The notes: a model not told the origin generated them from the letters alone. 10,346 nt of DNA from Fidelibacterota bacterium UBA6817 (GCA_002452555.1 DKER01000108.1:1-10346), one strand, 5' to 3'; positions 1 to 7,547 are shown, counted from the stretch's first letter. Made by a program: numbers and translations.

Positions 1-221
1 GTATAGCTGATAATGACGGCCTTTGCAGAGGCTGATTTTGCATGGGGCATGGCAAATACAATAAATGATGTTGCACCAATTGAAGCAATAACAACCATAT
101 CCCGGGTTGTAAGTAAAATCAAAATGATAAATAAAACTGAAACTGACAGTAATGCCTGTTTTAAATAGTCTTTCCAATACGCTTTAATGCTCCGTTTCAG
201 TCCATAGAAATCATTTTTCAT
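1..221 (-). CDS. HPP-family integral membrane protein, N-terminal part only (runs off left edge)
   Basis: The visible 73 codons begin MKNDFYGLKRSIKAYWKDYL. A hydrophobic helix follows (about residues 24-40), and then IASIGATSFIVFAMPHAKSA (about residues 46-65). The run IAS-GA-S/T-FIVFA-P matches the first conserved block of HPP-family membrane proteins (Pfam HPP), where a short helix ends at a proline and a polar loop leads to the next membrane segment. Family members are small multi-spanning inner-membrane proteins. A role in nitrite transport has been described for a plant chloroplast and cyanobacterial branch, but the role of most bacterial members is unknown, so I assign no substrate. The ATG at 221 is preferred because GATGAG lies about 6 nt upstream; an in-frame ATG at 227 (MFMKND...) is the alternative. 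The usual HPP histidine-proline motif is reduced here to PH followed by AKSA. The gene has its own promoter at 266-294, so it is probably not simply the last gene of the upstream operon. Confidence 0.7.
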   Translation of the reverse strand, partial: MKNDFYGLKRSIKAYWKDYLKQALLSVSVLFIILILLTTRDMVVIASIGATSFIVFAMPHAKSASAKAVIISY

Positions 222-235
222 AAACATCTCATCAC

Positions 236-261
236 AGGAAAAAATCTTATTGTTTTTTCCT
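236..261 (-). repeat. 9-bp perfect inverted repeat in the HPP gene leader
   Basis: On the minus strand AGGAAAAAA is followed by an 8-nt spacer and TTTTTTCCT, giving a perfect 9-bp dyad (arms 253-261 and 236-244). It lies between the -10 box (266-271) and the HPP start codon (221), so it begins almost exactly at the predicted transcription start. It could be an operator, or a 5'-end stem-loop in the mRNA. Seven of its nine pairs are A-T, so as RNA it would be only moderately stable. It might also act as a poor terminator for transcripts reading in from the glycosyltransferase gene, because no other terminator is visible after that gene. Confidence 0.45.
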
Positions 262-265
262 ATAC

Positions 266-294
266 ATTATACAATATTTTTTTATGTTTATCAA
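266..294 (-). promoter_or_regulatory. Sigma70-type promoter for the HPP-family gene
   Basis: Reading the minus strand, TTGATA (289-294, 5 of 6 to the -35 consensus) is followed by a 17-bp AT-rich spacer and TATAAT (266-271, perfect -10). The spacing is optimal. Transcription would start near 258-260, leaving a leader of about 38 nt before the ATG at 221. The promoter lies directly behind the stop codon of the glycosyltransferase gene (319). This is the clearest promoter in the window. If the host is from Bacteroidetes proper, whose main sigma factor prefers a different -7/-33 pattern, this match would be less meaningful. Confidence 0.6.
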
Positions 295-318
295 CACAAG
301 GAAGGTATTTATTGCTGA

Positions 319-1341
319 TCAGAGCTGAGAATACCGGTGTTTTTTGCGTAGAAATACCTGAACTGGGATTGCATATCCGGTCATCTTTTTCTGTATAAGG
401 TGATCGGGCACTTTCCGCAAACGTTGATGACACCGATATTTTTTTATCAGATAAAACGGATGAAAAAAGATCCAAAAATGAGCGGCAAAAACAGCAAAAA
501 AACGCTTTGAATCTTTTTTTGAAAGAGCAAAAATTGCCGATACACCATCCAGGAGAAATCGAATAGGTGCAATACAAATAAGTGACCAAAAACTATAGTT
601 TGCAAGGAGCATTATCAGATTATTCCTGTGATTTAAATATTTTTTTCGGAAACTGTCCGGCGGAAGCGTCCAACCGGAGTGATGCCACATGACAGAATCC
701 GGTATACAATACGCATTGAATCCGTACAGATGGAATCTCCAGTGAAGATCTATTTCTTCCATGTGGGCAAAAAATCGTTCATCAAAGGTCCCGCAGGAGT
801 CAAGAGCAGATTTTCGGACCATAAATGCCGTACCGCTCGACCAGAAAATCTCAATCGGATTATCATATTGGCCGGTATCTTTTTCTATGTAGTCAAAGAG
901 TCGTCCTCTTGCAAAAGGATAGGCATATTTATCAATCATCCCTCCTGCTGCGCCGGAATAATCAAAATAATCAGGACGATTATATGAAAGAATTTTGGGC
1001 ATAACCGACGCTGTGTCCAGATGATTATCCAGCCAGTTCACCATGGGTTCTATCCACCCGGGGTCATGAATTGTATCATTATTCAGAATAAGCAGGTATT
1101 CTCCAAGGGCAGTTCGTATACCGACATTACATCCGCCGGCGTAACCCAGATTTATTTTATTTCTGATTATTCTTACATTCAGCGGATGTTTTTCAGCCAT
1201 TTCCAGGCTGTCATCAGATGACCCGTTATCGACAAGAATGACTTCCAAATCTCTATATGTGGATTTCATTAAAGAATCAAGACATTCCTGAAGAATATCC
1301 CTGCCATTGTAATGTGGAATGATGATGCTTACTTTTGTCAT
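319..1341 (-). CDS. Family 2 glycosyltransferase (rhamnosyltransferase-like)
   Basis: A 340-residue GT-A fold enzyme predicted to move a sugar from a nucleotide-sugar donor onto a lipid-linked or surface glycan at the cytoplasmic face of the membrane. The N-terminus VSIIIPHYNGRD (4-15) is the typical first strand of GT2 enzymes. VILVDNGSSDDS (34-45) is the nucleotide-binding turn. LNNDT (86-90) is the DXD-equivalent metal site. SSGTAFMVRKSAL (168-180) is an acceptor-region motif, and HMEEIDLHWR (193-202) carries the ED-type catalytic base and WR motif of WbbL-like rhamnosyltransferases. Residues about 241-300 are rich in hydrophobic and aromatic residues and probably form a membrane-associated tail. 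Donor and acceptor cannot be read from the sequence. The start is fixed by the conserved N-terminus, yet no Shine-Dalgarno lies before it: the ATG follows directly on the T-run of the upstream hairpin. It lies 37 bp behind the DUF2723 gene, which suggests a shared glycan pathway. Confidence 0.9.
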   Translation of the reverse strand: MTKVSIIIPHYNGRDILQECLDSLMKSTYRDLEVILVDNGSSDDSLEMAEKHPLNVRIIRNKINLGYAGGCNVGIRTALGEYLLILNNDTIHDPGWIEPMVNWLDNHLDTASVMPKILSYNRPDYFDYSGAAGGMIDKYAYPFARGRLFDYIEKDTGQYDNPIEIFWSSGTAFMVRKSALDSCGTFDERFFAHMEEIDLHWRFHLYGFNAYCIPDSVMWHHSGWTLPPDSFRKKYLNHRNNLIMLLANYSFWSLICIAPIRFLLDGVSAIFALSKKDSKRFFAVFAAHFWIFFHPFYLIKKYRCHQRLRKVPDHLIQKKMTGYAIPVQVFLRKKHRYSQL

Positions 1342-1360
1342 GAAAAATATAAGGGAGCAT
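1277..1360 (-). other. Possible overlapping upstream mini-ORF (27 codons) at the glycosyltransferase start
   Basis: An ATG at 1360-1358 sits in the loop of the hairpin before the glycosyltransferase gene. It is preceded 5 nt upstream by a strong GGGGAG. It opens a 27-codon frame (MLPYIFHDKSK... ending ...SGMS) that crosses the glycosyltransferase start at 1341 in a different frame and stops at 1277-1279. The peptide has no recognisable features. The observation is only the good ribosome-binding geometry; translation is speculative and the ORF may be a by-product of the hairpin sequence. Confidence 0.2.
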
Positions 1361-1372
1361 TTCTGCTCCCCT
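1343..1372 (-). terminator. Intrinsic-terminator-like hairpin or attenuator between the DUF2723 and glycosyltransferase genes
   Basis: On the minus strand GGGAGCA, a GAAA loop and TGCTCCC form a perfect 7-bp GC-rich stem (1353-1359 with 1364-1370). One G-U and one A-U pair extend it to 1351-1372. The stem is followed by ATA and five Ts (1343-1347). The GAAA tetraloop and T-run are typical of a Rho-independent terminator. The interrupted U-tract and the immediate downstream ATG (1341) suggest incomplete termination, that is, attenuation between the two genes. The 5' arm also holds the only Shine-Dalgarno-like sequence in this gap. Confidence 0.6.
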
Positions 1373-1378
1373 TTATCA

Positions 1379-4042
1379 TTATTGTTTGTTTTCCTGCTCT
1401 TCCTTTAAACGGAGTATTTCATCCCGCATTGCCACAGCATTTCGATCGTCCGGAGCCACTTCTCTAAGCCATGTATTAAGAATATTGAGCGCCTTGTCAT
1501 ATTTCTCTCCGGCCCTGTAAATCATAGTCAACATGCCTACCGTTCTTGCATCTCTTGGTCTCAGCAAATAGGCATTTTCCATAATCCGGGCTGCTTCATC
1601 GTAATCTCCGATATCCATATAATAAATCTGTGCAGCATTAAAATAATCATTATAGTTCAAATTATCCCGGGACAGATATTTTTCTACTCTGTCAACAAGT
1701 TCACCGGTATCACCGGTTTCAAAAAAAAGACGTCCCATTTGAAGCATGAGTTCATTATGATAGATCGGGATAATGTCTTCGGGTATAGAAGAATTCAAAT
1801 AATTGAGAAGATGGGCTGCTTTTTCTTTTTCACCCTTATCAAGAAAATTTACCACCCCTTGCATGGCACAGGTCCGGTAATTCTGAAGCAGACGTTTGAT
1901 GTTATTGTTGTAATACACGTCCGGGTTATTCAAATTTCTGAATTTGTAAACCTGCGTGAAGTTTTCATAGATTTTTTCTTCATCGATACGGTCTACTTTA
2001 CGGGGATGGAGTCTCATGGCAAGACCTTCCATTGAAAGAAAATCTGTCAGGCCGATTCGGTTTTCGTCAGGCACTGTTACTGCAAAATAAACCGGTCTTT
2101 CCCATTTGGCTGCCATTGCCAGAACATAAACCATCTGGTCCTGAACACGCAAACCCATGTTTCTGAAAGTCGGTTCCAATTCCCAGACAATTTGTTTATC
2201 AGGATTCAGATGTTCGGGAACAGGAATGGACGCCTGTCTGGATTTCCAGGGGATAACATTCATCTGTTCAATCTGTTCATCAGGGAGAGGAATGTCCAGT
2301 TTGGGTTCATTGTGTTTCAGCTGAAGAATATACCAGGGGGTGTTTAAAAGACTCAGATTAACCACTCTTACATCTGTTCGGACTTTTTCCACCTCCTGTA
2401 AATACCAGAGAGGGAATGTATCATTATCACCATTTGTAAAAAGGATTCCGTTCGGTGCAACCGTGTTCAAAAGATTATAAGCATAATCCGATGCAACATA
2501 ATTTCCGTGCCGGTTATGTTCCTGATAGTTTGCCAATAACATATTCAAAGGCAGTATCAGAACAAGAACAAGGGCCGTGACCGGCATAAGAACTTGCTTA
2601 ACACCTTTATTTTTGAATTTATCTTTCACTTTATCCACATATTCCAAAATCCCGTAAGCTCCCAAACCGATCCATATTGAAAAGGCAAAAAATGAACCGA
2701 CATAAGAATAATCTCTCTCCCGTGGTTGAGGGTCGGGTTGGTTCAGATAGAAAACAATGGCTATACCGGTCATAAAGAAGAGAGCCAGAACAGACAGTGC
2801 CCTGTTCCTGTCTTTCAAAAAGTGATAAAACATTCCCAGCCAGCCGATGATAAAGGGAATGCCCCACAGCTTCGTGGGATCCAGGTGATCTTCTGTTCTT
2901 CCGATAAACTGCCAGTTGAAGTATCGGACATACATCTTTTGAATCTGATATTTCCAGAAGAAATCCATGGGACCGGAGTATTGATTTCTGTTGGGTGATT
3001 CACGCCACCGGGCTGTCCTGTCAGATGTGATAGCACCATACTGCTCCCGCTCAAGATAGGCGACTGCCTGGCGTATGGATTCCGGATTATTCTCGTCAAT
3101 ATTCGGATTCTTAAGGGAGCGGATAAAAATTGTTTCATAAGATGAATAACCAATGGTAATCAAAGCCAGGCCAATCAGAGCAATCTGGGTCCATTTCCAT
3201 GATACAGAACTCTTTTTAAGCAGACTTTGCCCGATAAAGTACAGGGCAGTAAGAACCAATAAAATAAAAATGATAGCCATGGGAAATGAAACGGCAGCCG
3301 GATTAATCCCGGAAAAAAAGGCAATTCTTGGAGCCCCTTTAATTATACCGTATTGAATAATCAAATAATAAAGACCTGTTCCAAGGGCAAGCAAAATAAG
3401 AGGCAGAATTTTAAAATCTTTATAGCGGAAATAGATGATGAGGGCAATAAAAGGGAGAGCCAGGAGGTTCAGCATATGCACACCCAGCGCCAGTCCGATC
3501 ATATAAGCGATTAGGAGCAGGTATTTTTCACCGTGCATACTATGTTCATCGGCTTCATCCCATTTCAGGACAAGCCAGACTACGATTGCCGTAAAGAAAG
3601 TACTCATAGCATACACTTCAGCTTCAACGGCATTGAACCAGTGGCTGCTCGTGAATGCGAAAGTCATAGACCCAATAAAAGCTGCCATATACAGCATAAA
3701 GCTGCTTCGTTTGTCCTTGTTTTCTTTTTCCTGTGTAAAAAGATTAACAAACTGAATGATGATAAGATACAGGAGGAGCACTGCACCGGCAGAAGCAATG
3801 GGAGATAGAAGATTAACGCGCCAGCCGATATCAGGATTTAGGGGCATAAGTGTAAAAATTCTTCCTAACAGGAGATAAATCGGACTTCCCGGCGGATGTG
3901 GAACGCCCATAATATAGGAGGTTGCGATGAATTCGCCACAATCCCAAAAAGAGAGTGTGGGTGCCATCGTCATAAAATATACAATAAACGACCCAACAAG
4001 AGTCGACAGGCCCATCCAGAATTTCATTTTATCTTTCGTCAT
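1379..4042 (-). CDS. DUF2723 family membrane protein, O-mannosyltransferase-like GT-C, with C-terminal TPR-like repeats
   Basis: An 887-residue inner-membrane protein. The N-terminal half has many hydrophobic helices (about 11-30, 80-100, 115-135, 145-160, 172-205, 212-230, 252-272, 285-300, 393-410, 415-433, 450-465, 484-503). Near the N-terminus it carries FWDCGEF (32-38) and HPPGSP (49-54), the acidic luminal loop and proline motif of DUF2723 proteins. The acidic D34/E37 pair matches the loop used by GT-C glycosyltransferases of the PMT type. RERDYSYVGSF (441-451) and NGDNDTFPLWYLQ (537-549), then VRTDVRVVNLSLL, are further family signatures. From about residue 720 a helical region with TPR-like repeats (ANAYLLRP-type turns near 820-830) extends to a charged end. 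By family inference it transfers sugars from a lipid-linked donor to exported proteins, but no enzyme activity can be read from the sequence. It starts at ATG 4042 behind GGGAAGAG. Its gene partner is the GT2 glycosyltransferase, while recG lies 92 bp upstream. Confidence 0.85.
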   Translation of the reverse strand: MTKDKMKFWMGLSTLVGSFIVYFMTMAPTLSFWDCGEFIATSYIMGVPHPPGSPIYLLLGRIFTLMPLNPDIGWRVNLLSPIASAGAVLLLYLIIIQFVNLFTQEKENKDKRSSFMLYMAAFIGSMTFAFTSSHWFNAVEAEVYAMSTFFTAIVVWLVLKWDEADEHSMHGEKYLLLIAYMIGLALGVHMLNLLALPFIALIIYFRYKDFKILPLILLALGTGLYYLIIQYGIIKGAPRIAFFSGINPAAVSFPMAIIFILLVLTALYFIGQSLLKKSSVSWKWTQIALIGLALITIGYSSYETIFIRSLKNPNIDENNPESIRQAVAYLEREQYGAITSDRTARWRESPNRNQYSGPMDFFWKYQIQKMYVRYFNWQFIGRTEDHLDPTKLWGIPFIIGWLGMFYHFLKDRNRALSVLALFFMTGIAIVFYLNQPDPQPRERDYSYVGSFFAFSIWIGLGAYGILEYVDKVKDKFKNKGVKQVLMPVTALVLVLILPLNMLLANYQEHNRHGNYVASDYAYNLLNTVAPNGILFTNGDNDTFPLWYLQEVEKVRTDVRVVNLSLLNTPWYILQLKHNEPKLDIPLPDEQIEQMNVIPWKSRQASIPVPEHLNPDKQIVWELEPTFRNMGLRVQDQMVYVLAMAAKWERPVYFAVTVPDENRIGLTDFLSMEGLAMRLHPRKVDRIDEEKIYENFTQVYKFRNLNNPDVYYNNNIKRLLQNYRTCAMQGVVNFLDKGEKEKAAHLLNYLNSSIPEDIIPIYHNELMLQMGRLFFETGDTGELVDRVEKYLSRDNLNYNDYFNAAQIYYMDIGDYDEAARIMENAYLLRPRDARTVGMLTMIYRAGEKYDKALNILNTWLREVAPDDRNAVAMRDEILRLKEEQENKQ

Positions 4043-4134
4043 GAGTCTCTTCCCGTTTTTAATCAGGGGTAAATTCTTTTATCGTTATAATACCTACGAT
4101 ACAAGAGGTTCCGGTATAGTTTGGTTGAAATTTT
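4043..4134 (-). promoter_or_regulatory. Intergenic region before the DUF2723 gene: weak promoter candidate inside a small dyad
   Basis: This is the largest gap between two complete genes in the window (92 bp). On the minus strand ATCGT and ACGAT (4096-4100 and 4081-4085) form a 5-bp dyad around a 10-nt centre containing TATTATA, a plausible -10 element. No good -35 lies at the right distance upstream. A run of Ts follows neither the recG stop nor the dyad, so I see no terminator. A promoter overlapped by an operator is possible but weakly supported. Confidence 0.25.
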
Positions 4135-6213
4135 TCAGCCGACCGTGACATAATCTAACTTATCCTTGTAATGTTTCAAAAAGAATTCACGGAGGGTTCT
4201 GTGCCTGTTTTGAAGGATTTGCGGATCTCTTGAAACCAGTTCAAACGCTTCTTTCCGGGCTTTGATCATGATCGGCATATCACTCACAAGATCGGCAATT
4301 TTAAGTCCGGAATCACCATGTTGACGGGTGCTGAAATATTCACCCGGTCCGCGAAATTTCAGATCGGCTTCAGAAATTTCAAAACCATTTGTACTTTTTT
4401 CCAGGATATTCAGCCTTGCATTTCCCTGTTCAGAGTTTTTTCTGTTAATAAGCAGGCAATAGCTTTGATTCCCACCCCTTCCCACTCGTCCCCGCAATTG
4501 ATGAAGTTGTGTAAGACCAAACCGTTCTGAATTCTCTACGGCCATTACTGTAGCATTTGGAACATCCACACCAACTTCTATAACTGTCGTTGAGACCAGT
4601 ATGTGAATATTTCCGTTTTTAAATTCGTTCATGATCTTTCCTTTTTCACGGGATGGTGTTTTTCCGTGAAGAAGGGCCACATTTAAATCAGGAAATATTC
4701 GGGTTTTGAGTTCTTCATAACCGGCTTCTGCAGCTCTCAGGTCCATTTTCTCGCTTTCACTGATGAGGGGGTAAACAACATAGGCCTGACGTCCAGACAT
4801 CACTTCTTTTTTTATAAAATCGTATGCCTGATTGATTTGAGAAGATTGGATTACACGGGTATGAATGGATTTTCGGCCGGGCGGCATTTCATCTAACACA
4901 GAAACGTCCATATCGCCATATAGGGTCATTGTCAAGGTTCTGGGTATGGGTGTAGCCGTCATGGAAAGCACATGAGGATTGAGTCCTTTTTTAATCAGGG
5001 TGGCCCGTTGATCTACACCAAAACGGTGCTGTTCGTCAACAACAACAAATCCAAGACGATTAAAGGATACTCCCTCCTGAATCAGTGCGTGGGTTCCAAT
5101 GATAATGGGCATTTTTCCGCTGGCAATGTCCTGCAAGGTATCACGTTTTTTTAAAACGGTTTGCTTACCTGTAAGCAAAGCAATCGGTATATTCAGCGGA
5201 GAAAAAAGGGTGTTAAAGTTTTGATAATGCTGTGCTGCAAGAATTTCTGTCGGTGCCATTATAGCCGTCTGGTATCCGTTATCAACCATGATAGCCGCTA
5301 TGGATGCTGCCACAAGGGTTTTTCCGCTGCCCACATCCCCCTGGAGAAGACGATTCATCACATGCCCTGAACGCACGTCTTCATAAATATCTTTAATAAC
5401 CCGTTTTTGAGCCTTTGTCAGATCAAAGGGGAGGGAATGATAAAGTTTGTGTATGGTTTCGCCTGCTCTTGAACATGCAAACGCGCTTTTTTGGTTATGA
5501 ATCGTTCGTCTTTTCATGGCCAGTAAAAGCTGAAGCATGAACAATTCCTGGAACTTGAAACGATACCATGCGCTTTTCAAGGATGTCTCATCCTTGGGAA
5601 AATGAATCTGATACAGGGCATCCCTGTAAGATAAAAGCCTGTTGTTTCCCAAAATATTATCCGGGAGGGGATCAGGTAAAGTTTCGGGACATTCATTGAA
5701 GAGGCGATTAAATATTTTTCGAAAAACCCGACTGCTCAGGCCACGGCTTCTCAATTCAAAAGTCAGGGGATAAACGGGAACCAACATACCGGTGTTAATC
5801 TGGTCTTTATCCAGAAAATCAAAATCAGGATGGGTCATAGTATGACCGCGAAAGAATTCTACACGACCGCTGACTGAAACGGTTTCACCGGGTTTAAGCA
5901 TCTTCTGTATCCACTGATGTCCCTGAAACCAGTTCAAAGTCAAGTAGCCTGTATCATCTCTTAATGTTACATGAAGGATACGCCGGTTACGGATCTGCTG
6001 AATATGTGAATTGATTACTTCGCCTACGACCGTGACGTCTTCTCCGGTTACTAAATGACTGATAGCTTTGATATTGGTTCTGTCAAGATACCGGCGGGGA
6101 AAATAATAGAGTAAATCTTCGGCCGTTAAAATTCCCATTTCATTTAGAAGGGCTTCCCGGGAGGTGCCGATAAAGGGCAGTTTACCGACGGAAATGTTTA
6201 AGAAAGGATGCAC
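4135..6213 (-). CDS. recG: ATP-dependent DNA helicase RecG
   Basis: A 692-residue superfamily 2 helicase that regresses stalled replication forks and moves branched recombination intermediates. The N-terminal segment GILTAEDLLYYFPRRYLDRT (27-46) is the RecG signature before the OB-fold wedge domain (about 55-145). Helicase motifs are complete: GDVGSGKT Walker A (292-299), VVVDEQHRFG with DEQH (390-399), SMTATPIPRT (417-426), STTVIEVGVDVPNA (541-554) and QLRGRVGRG (572-580). The TRG region (about 610-633, ending GEYFSTRQHG) couples ATP use to translocation. The length is normal for the family. The start codon is GTG at 6213, chosen because it gives the usual short lead-in to the wedge; the next in-frame ATG (codon 26) would remove conserved sequence. 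No strong Shine-Dalgarno is present. The DUF4139 stop codon lies only 6 bp upstream, so translational coupling is likely. Confidence 0.97.
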   Translation of the reverse strand: MHPFLNISVGKLPFIGTSREALLNEMGILTAEDLLYYFPRRYLDRTNIKAISHLVTGEDVTVVGEVINSHIQQIRNRRILHVTLRDDTGYLTLNWFQGHQWIQKMLKPGETVSVSGRVEFFRGHTMTHPDFDFLDKDQINTGMLVPVYPLTFELRSRGLSSRVFRKIFNRLFNECPETLPDPLPDNILGNNRLLSYRDALYQIHFPKDETSLKSAWYRFKFQELFMLQLLLAMKRRTIHNQKSAFACSRAGETIHKLYHSLPFDLTKAQKRVIKDIYEDVRSGHVMNRLLQGDVGSGKTLVAASIAAIMVDNGYQTAIMAPTEILAAQHYQNFNTLFSPLNIPIALLTGKQTVLKKRDTLQDIASGKMPIIIGTHALIQEGVSFNRLGFVVVDEQHRFGVDQRATLIKKGLNPHVLSMTATPIPRTLTMTLYGDMDVSVLDEMPPGRKSIHTRVIQSSQINQAYDFIKKEVMSGRQAYVVYPLISESEKMDLRAAEAGYEELKTRIFPDLNVALLHGKTPSREKGKIMNEFKNGNIHILVSTTVIEVGVDVPNATVMAVENSERFGLTQLHQLRGRVGRGGNQSYCLLINRKNSEQGNARLNILEKSTNGFEISEADLKFRGPGEYFSTRQHGDSGLKIADLVSDMPIMIKARKEAFELVSRDPQILQNRHRTLREFFLKHYKDKLDYVTVG

Positions 6214-6219
6214 AGAACT

Positions 6220-7536
6220 TTACCGGTAACTCACATAACAGCTATATTCAACACTTACCTTTTCGCCGGCCTTCAGACTCAGGGGAATTTCTAGTTCGGT
6301 TGCAGACTTCCTGTCTGTTTTATGCGTGGAATTTTTCACTGTCCAGTTGCCGTGCCATGTATCTCTAATTGTCACGGGAAGTGTGCGTTTGCTTTGATTC
6401 CGGATTTCATAACGTATTTTCCCCTCTGCTGTATCCCGTTCCCGTTTATAATCAAGGATTGTTCGTTCAAAAACCAGATCAAAGGATTTCCCTGGTGAAA
6501 CAACCAATGGTTCGCCTGCAGGCGTATTGGGGATAGAAACCTCCCCGTTAAAAATCCCCCCGGCATCGAAAATTCTGAGAAGTCCTTCCGGCAAAACCAA
6601 ATCATCCTTTCCGGTTTTTTTTAATGTCAGTGTTAATTCCAGATCACCATGGACAGGAATATTTCCGGAGGATGAAAACGAATTTCCTCTCACAATAATT
6701 TTCTTTTCGGGAGTGAGTTCAACCGGATCGGACAGAGCCTGCCTGAATTCTGTCCCCGGGAAAAAAGTAACCGGATCTTTAAGTTTAAAAATATAATTTT
6801 CTCCCGAACTTTGAGCCGGTTCGGCCGCCGGTGCCGATTCTGCCATATATGCCATCCCCATCCCTTTGGGTGCTCTCATGGTCACATCATCACCTATTCT
6901 CCGGCCGGTTTTTACATCACCGGCAAGGAGTGTTACCTTTACGTTATTCAACGTTCCCCTGCCGCGATTTATCAGACGAAACCATGGAGAAAAAATTGCT
7001 TTTTCTTCATTATTCCACTGAAGTTCATATTCGGCAGACCAGGCAAGGTCACCGGTCTGAAAGCCAAAATTCACAGGAACAATCCGTTTTTTTGAAGAAC
7101 CAGGAGGCGGAAAAAATTCCAACAGCCTGTTCTCAGGGATTTGCGGAATTTCAAAATAAATAATATTGGAAACATCAATCATTACTACAGATTTATCTTT
7201 TTCCATAAAAAGAGTGTTGTTGTCAAATTTTAAAAACGTTCCGCGGAGATCCAGGCTTTCCTTCAGAACAAGATGAATATCCGTATCTTTTTCCAAGTCA
7301 TACAATCCATAACGGGGATAGGAATAACGCAGGATTCCTTCATTTTCGGGAGAATTCCATACCGTTCCGGGGAAAATATTCAAACCAAATGAAGGTAAAT
7401 ACAATTTCCCATTGATTTCTACCGGTTCTTCTTTAAAAGTAATCCATGCACCGTTGTTTGGCAGAATAAGAACTTCCGGAACGCCGGCCAAAAGCAATCC
7501 GCACAGAATAAAAAGAGACATAAATAACCGCAACAT
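6220..7536 (-). CDS. Exported DUF4139 domain protein of unknown function
   Basis: The 438-residue product begins MLRLFMSLFILCGLLLAGVP, a clear Sec signal peptide. No lipobox precedes a suitable cysteine, so a soluble periplasmic or exported protein is expected. The rest is beta-rich and matches the DUF4139 layout: WSAEYELQW (166-174), INRGRGTLNNVKVTLLAGDV (about 189-208), a low-complexity linker AESAPAAEPAQSSGE (about 232-246), and a C-terminal beta domain with KSFDLVFERTILDYKRE (about 350-366), YEIRNQSKRTLPVTI and a final Tyr/Val-rich strand. The DUF4140 domain often found at the N-terminus of the family is not obvious. A longer in-frame start at 7587 would overlap valS and bury the signal peptide; the start at 7536 has a strong GGAGG 6 nt upstream and is preferred. 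The gene lies between valS and recG. No catalytic residues are recognised, and function is unknown. Confidence 0.8.
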   Translation of the reverse strand: MLRLFMSLFILCGLLLAGVPEVLILPNNGAWITFKEEPVEINGKLYLPSFGLNIFPGTVWNSPENEGILRYSYPRYGLYDLEKDTDIHLVLKESLDLRGTFLKFDNNTLFMEKDKSVVMIDVSNIIYFEIPQIPENRLLEFFPPPGSSKKRIVPVNFGFQTGDLAWSAEYELQWNNEEKAIFSPWFRLINRGRGTLNNVKVTLLAGDVKTGRRIGDDVTMRAPKGMGMAYMAESAPAAEPAQSSGENYIFKLKDPVTFFPGTEFRQALSDPVELTPEKKIIVRGNSFSSSGNIPVHGDLELTLTLKKTGKDDLVLPEGLLRIFDAGGIFNGEVSIPNTPAGEPLVVSPGKSFDLVFERTILDYKRERDTAEGKIRYEIRNQSKRTLPVTIRDTWHGNWTVKNSTHKTDRKSATELEIPLSLKAGEKVSVEYSCYVSYR

Positions 7537-7542
7537 AAGATA

Positions 7543-7547
7543 CCTCC
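7543..7547 (-). promoter_or_regulatory. Shine-Dalgarno GGAGG deciding the DUF4139 start
   Basis: On the minus strand GGAGG is followed by six bases (TATCTT) and the ATG at 7536. It is the best ribosome binding site among the genes here and shows that translation starts at the signal-peptide methionine, not at the ATG 51 bases upstream inside valS. Confidence 0.8.

Noticed and set aside
315..322. CTGATCAG palindrome at the glycosyltransferase stop as a terminator
   Set aside because: It is an 8-bp palindrome without a loop and without a following T-run, so it cannot act as an intrinsic terminator.
260..589. Minus-strand frame of 109 codons rich in Cys and Phe
   Set aside because: It overlaps the 3' part of the glycosyltransferase in another frame, and the composition comes from T-runs in that gene.
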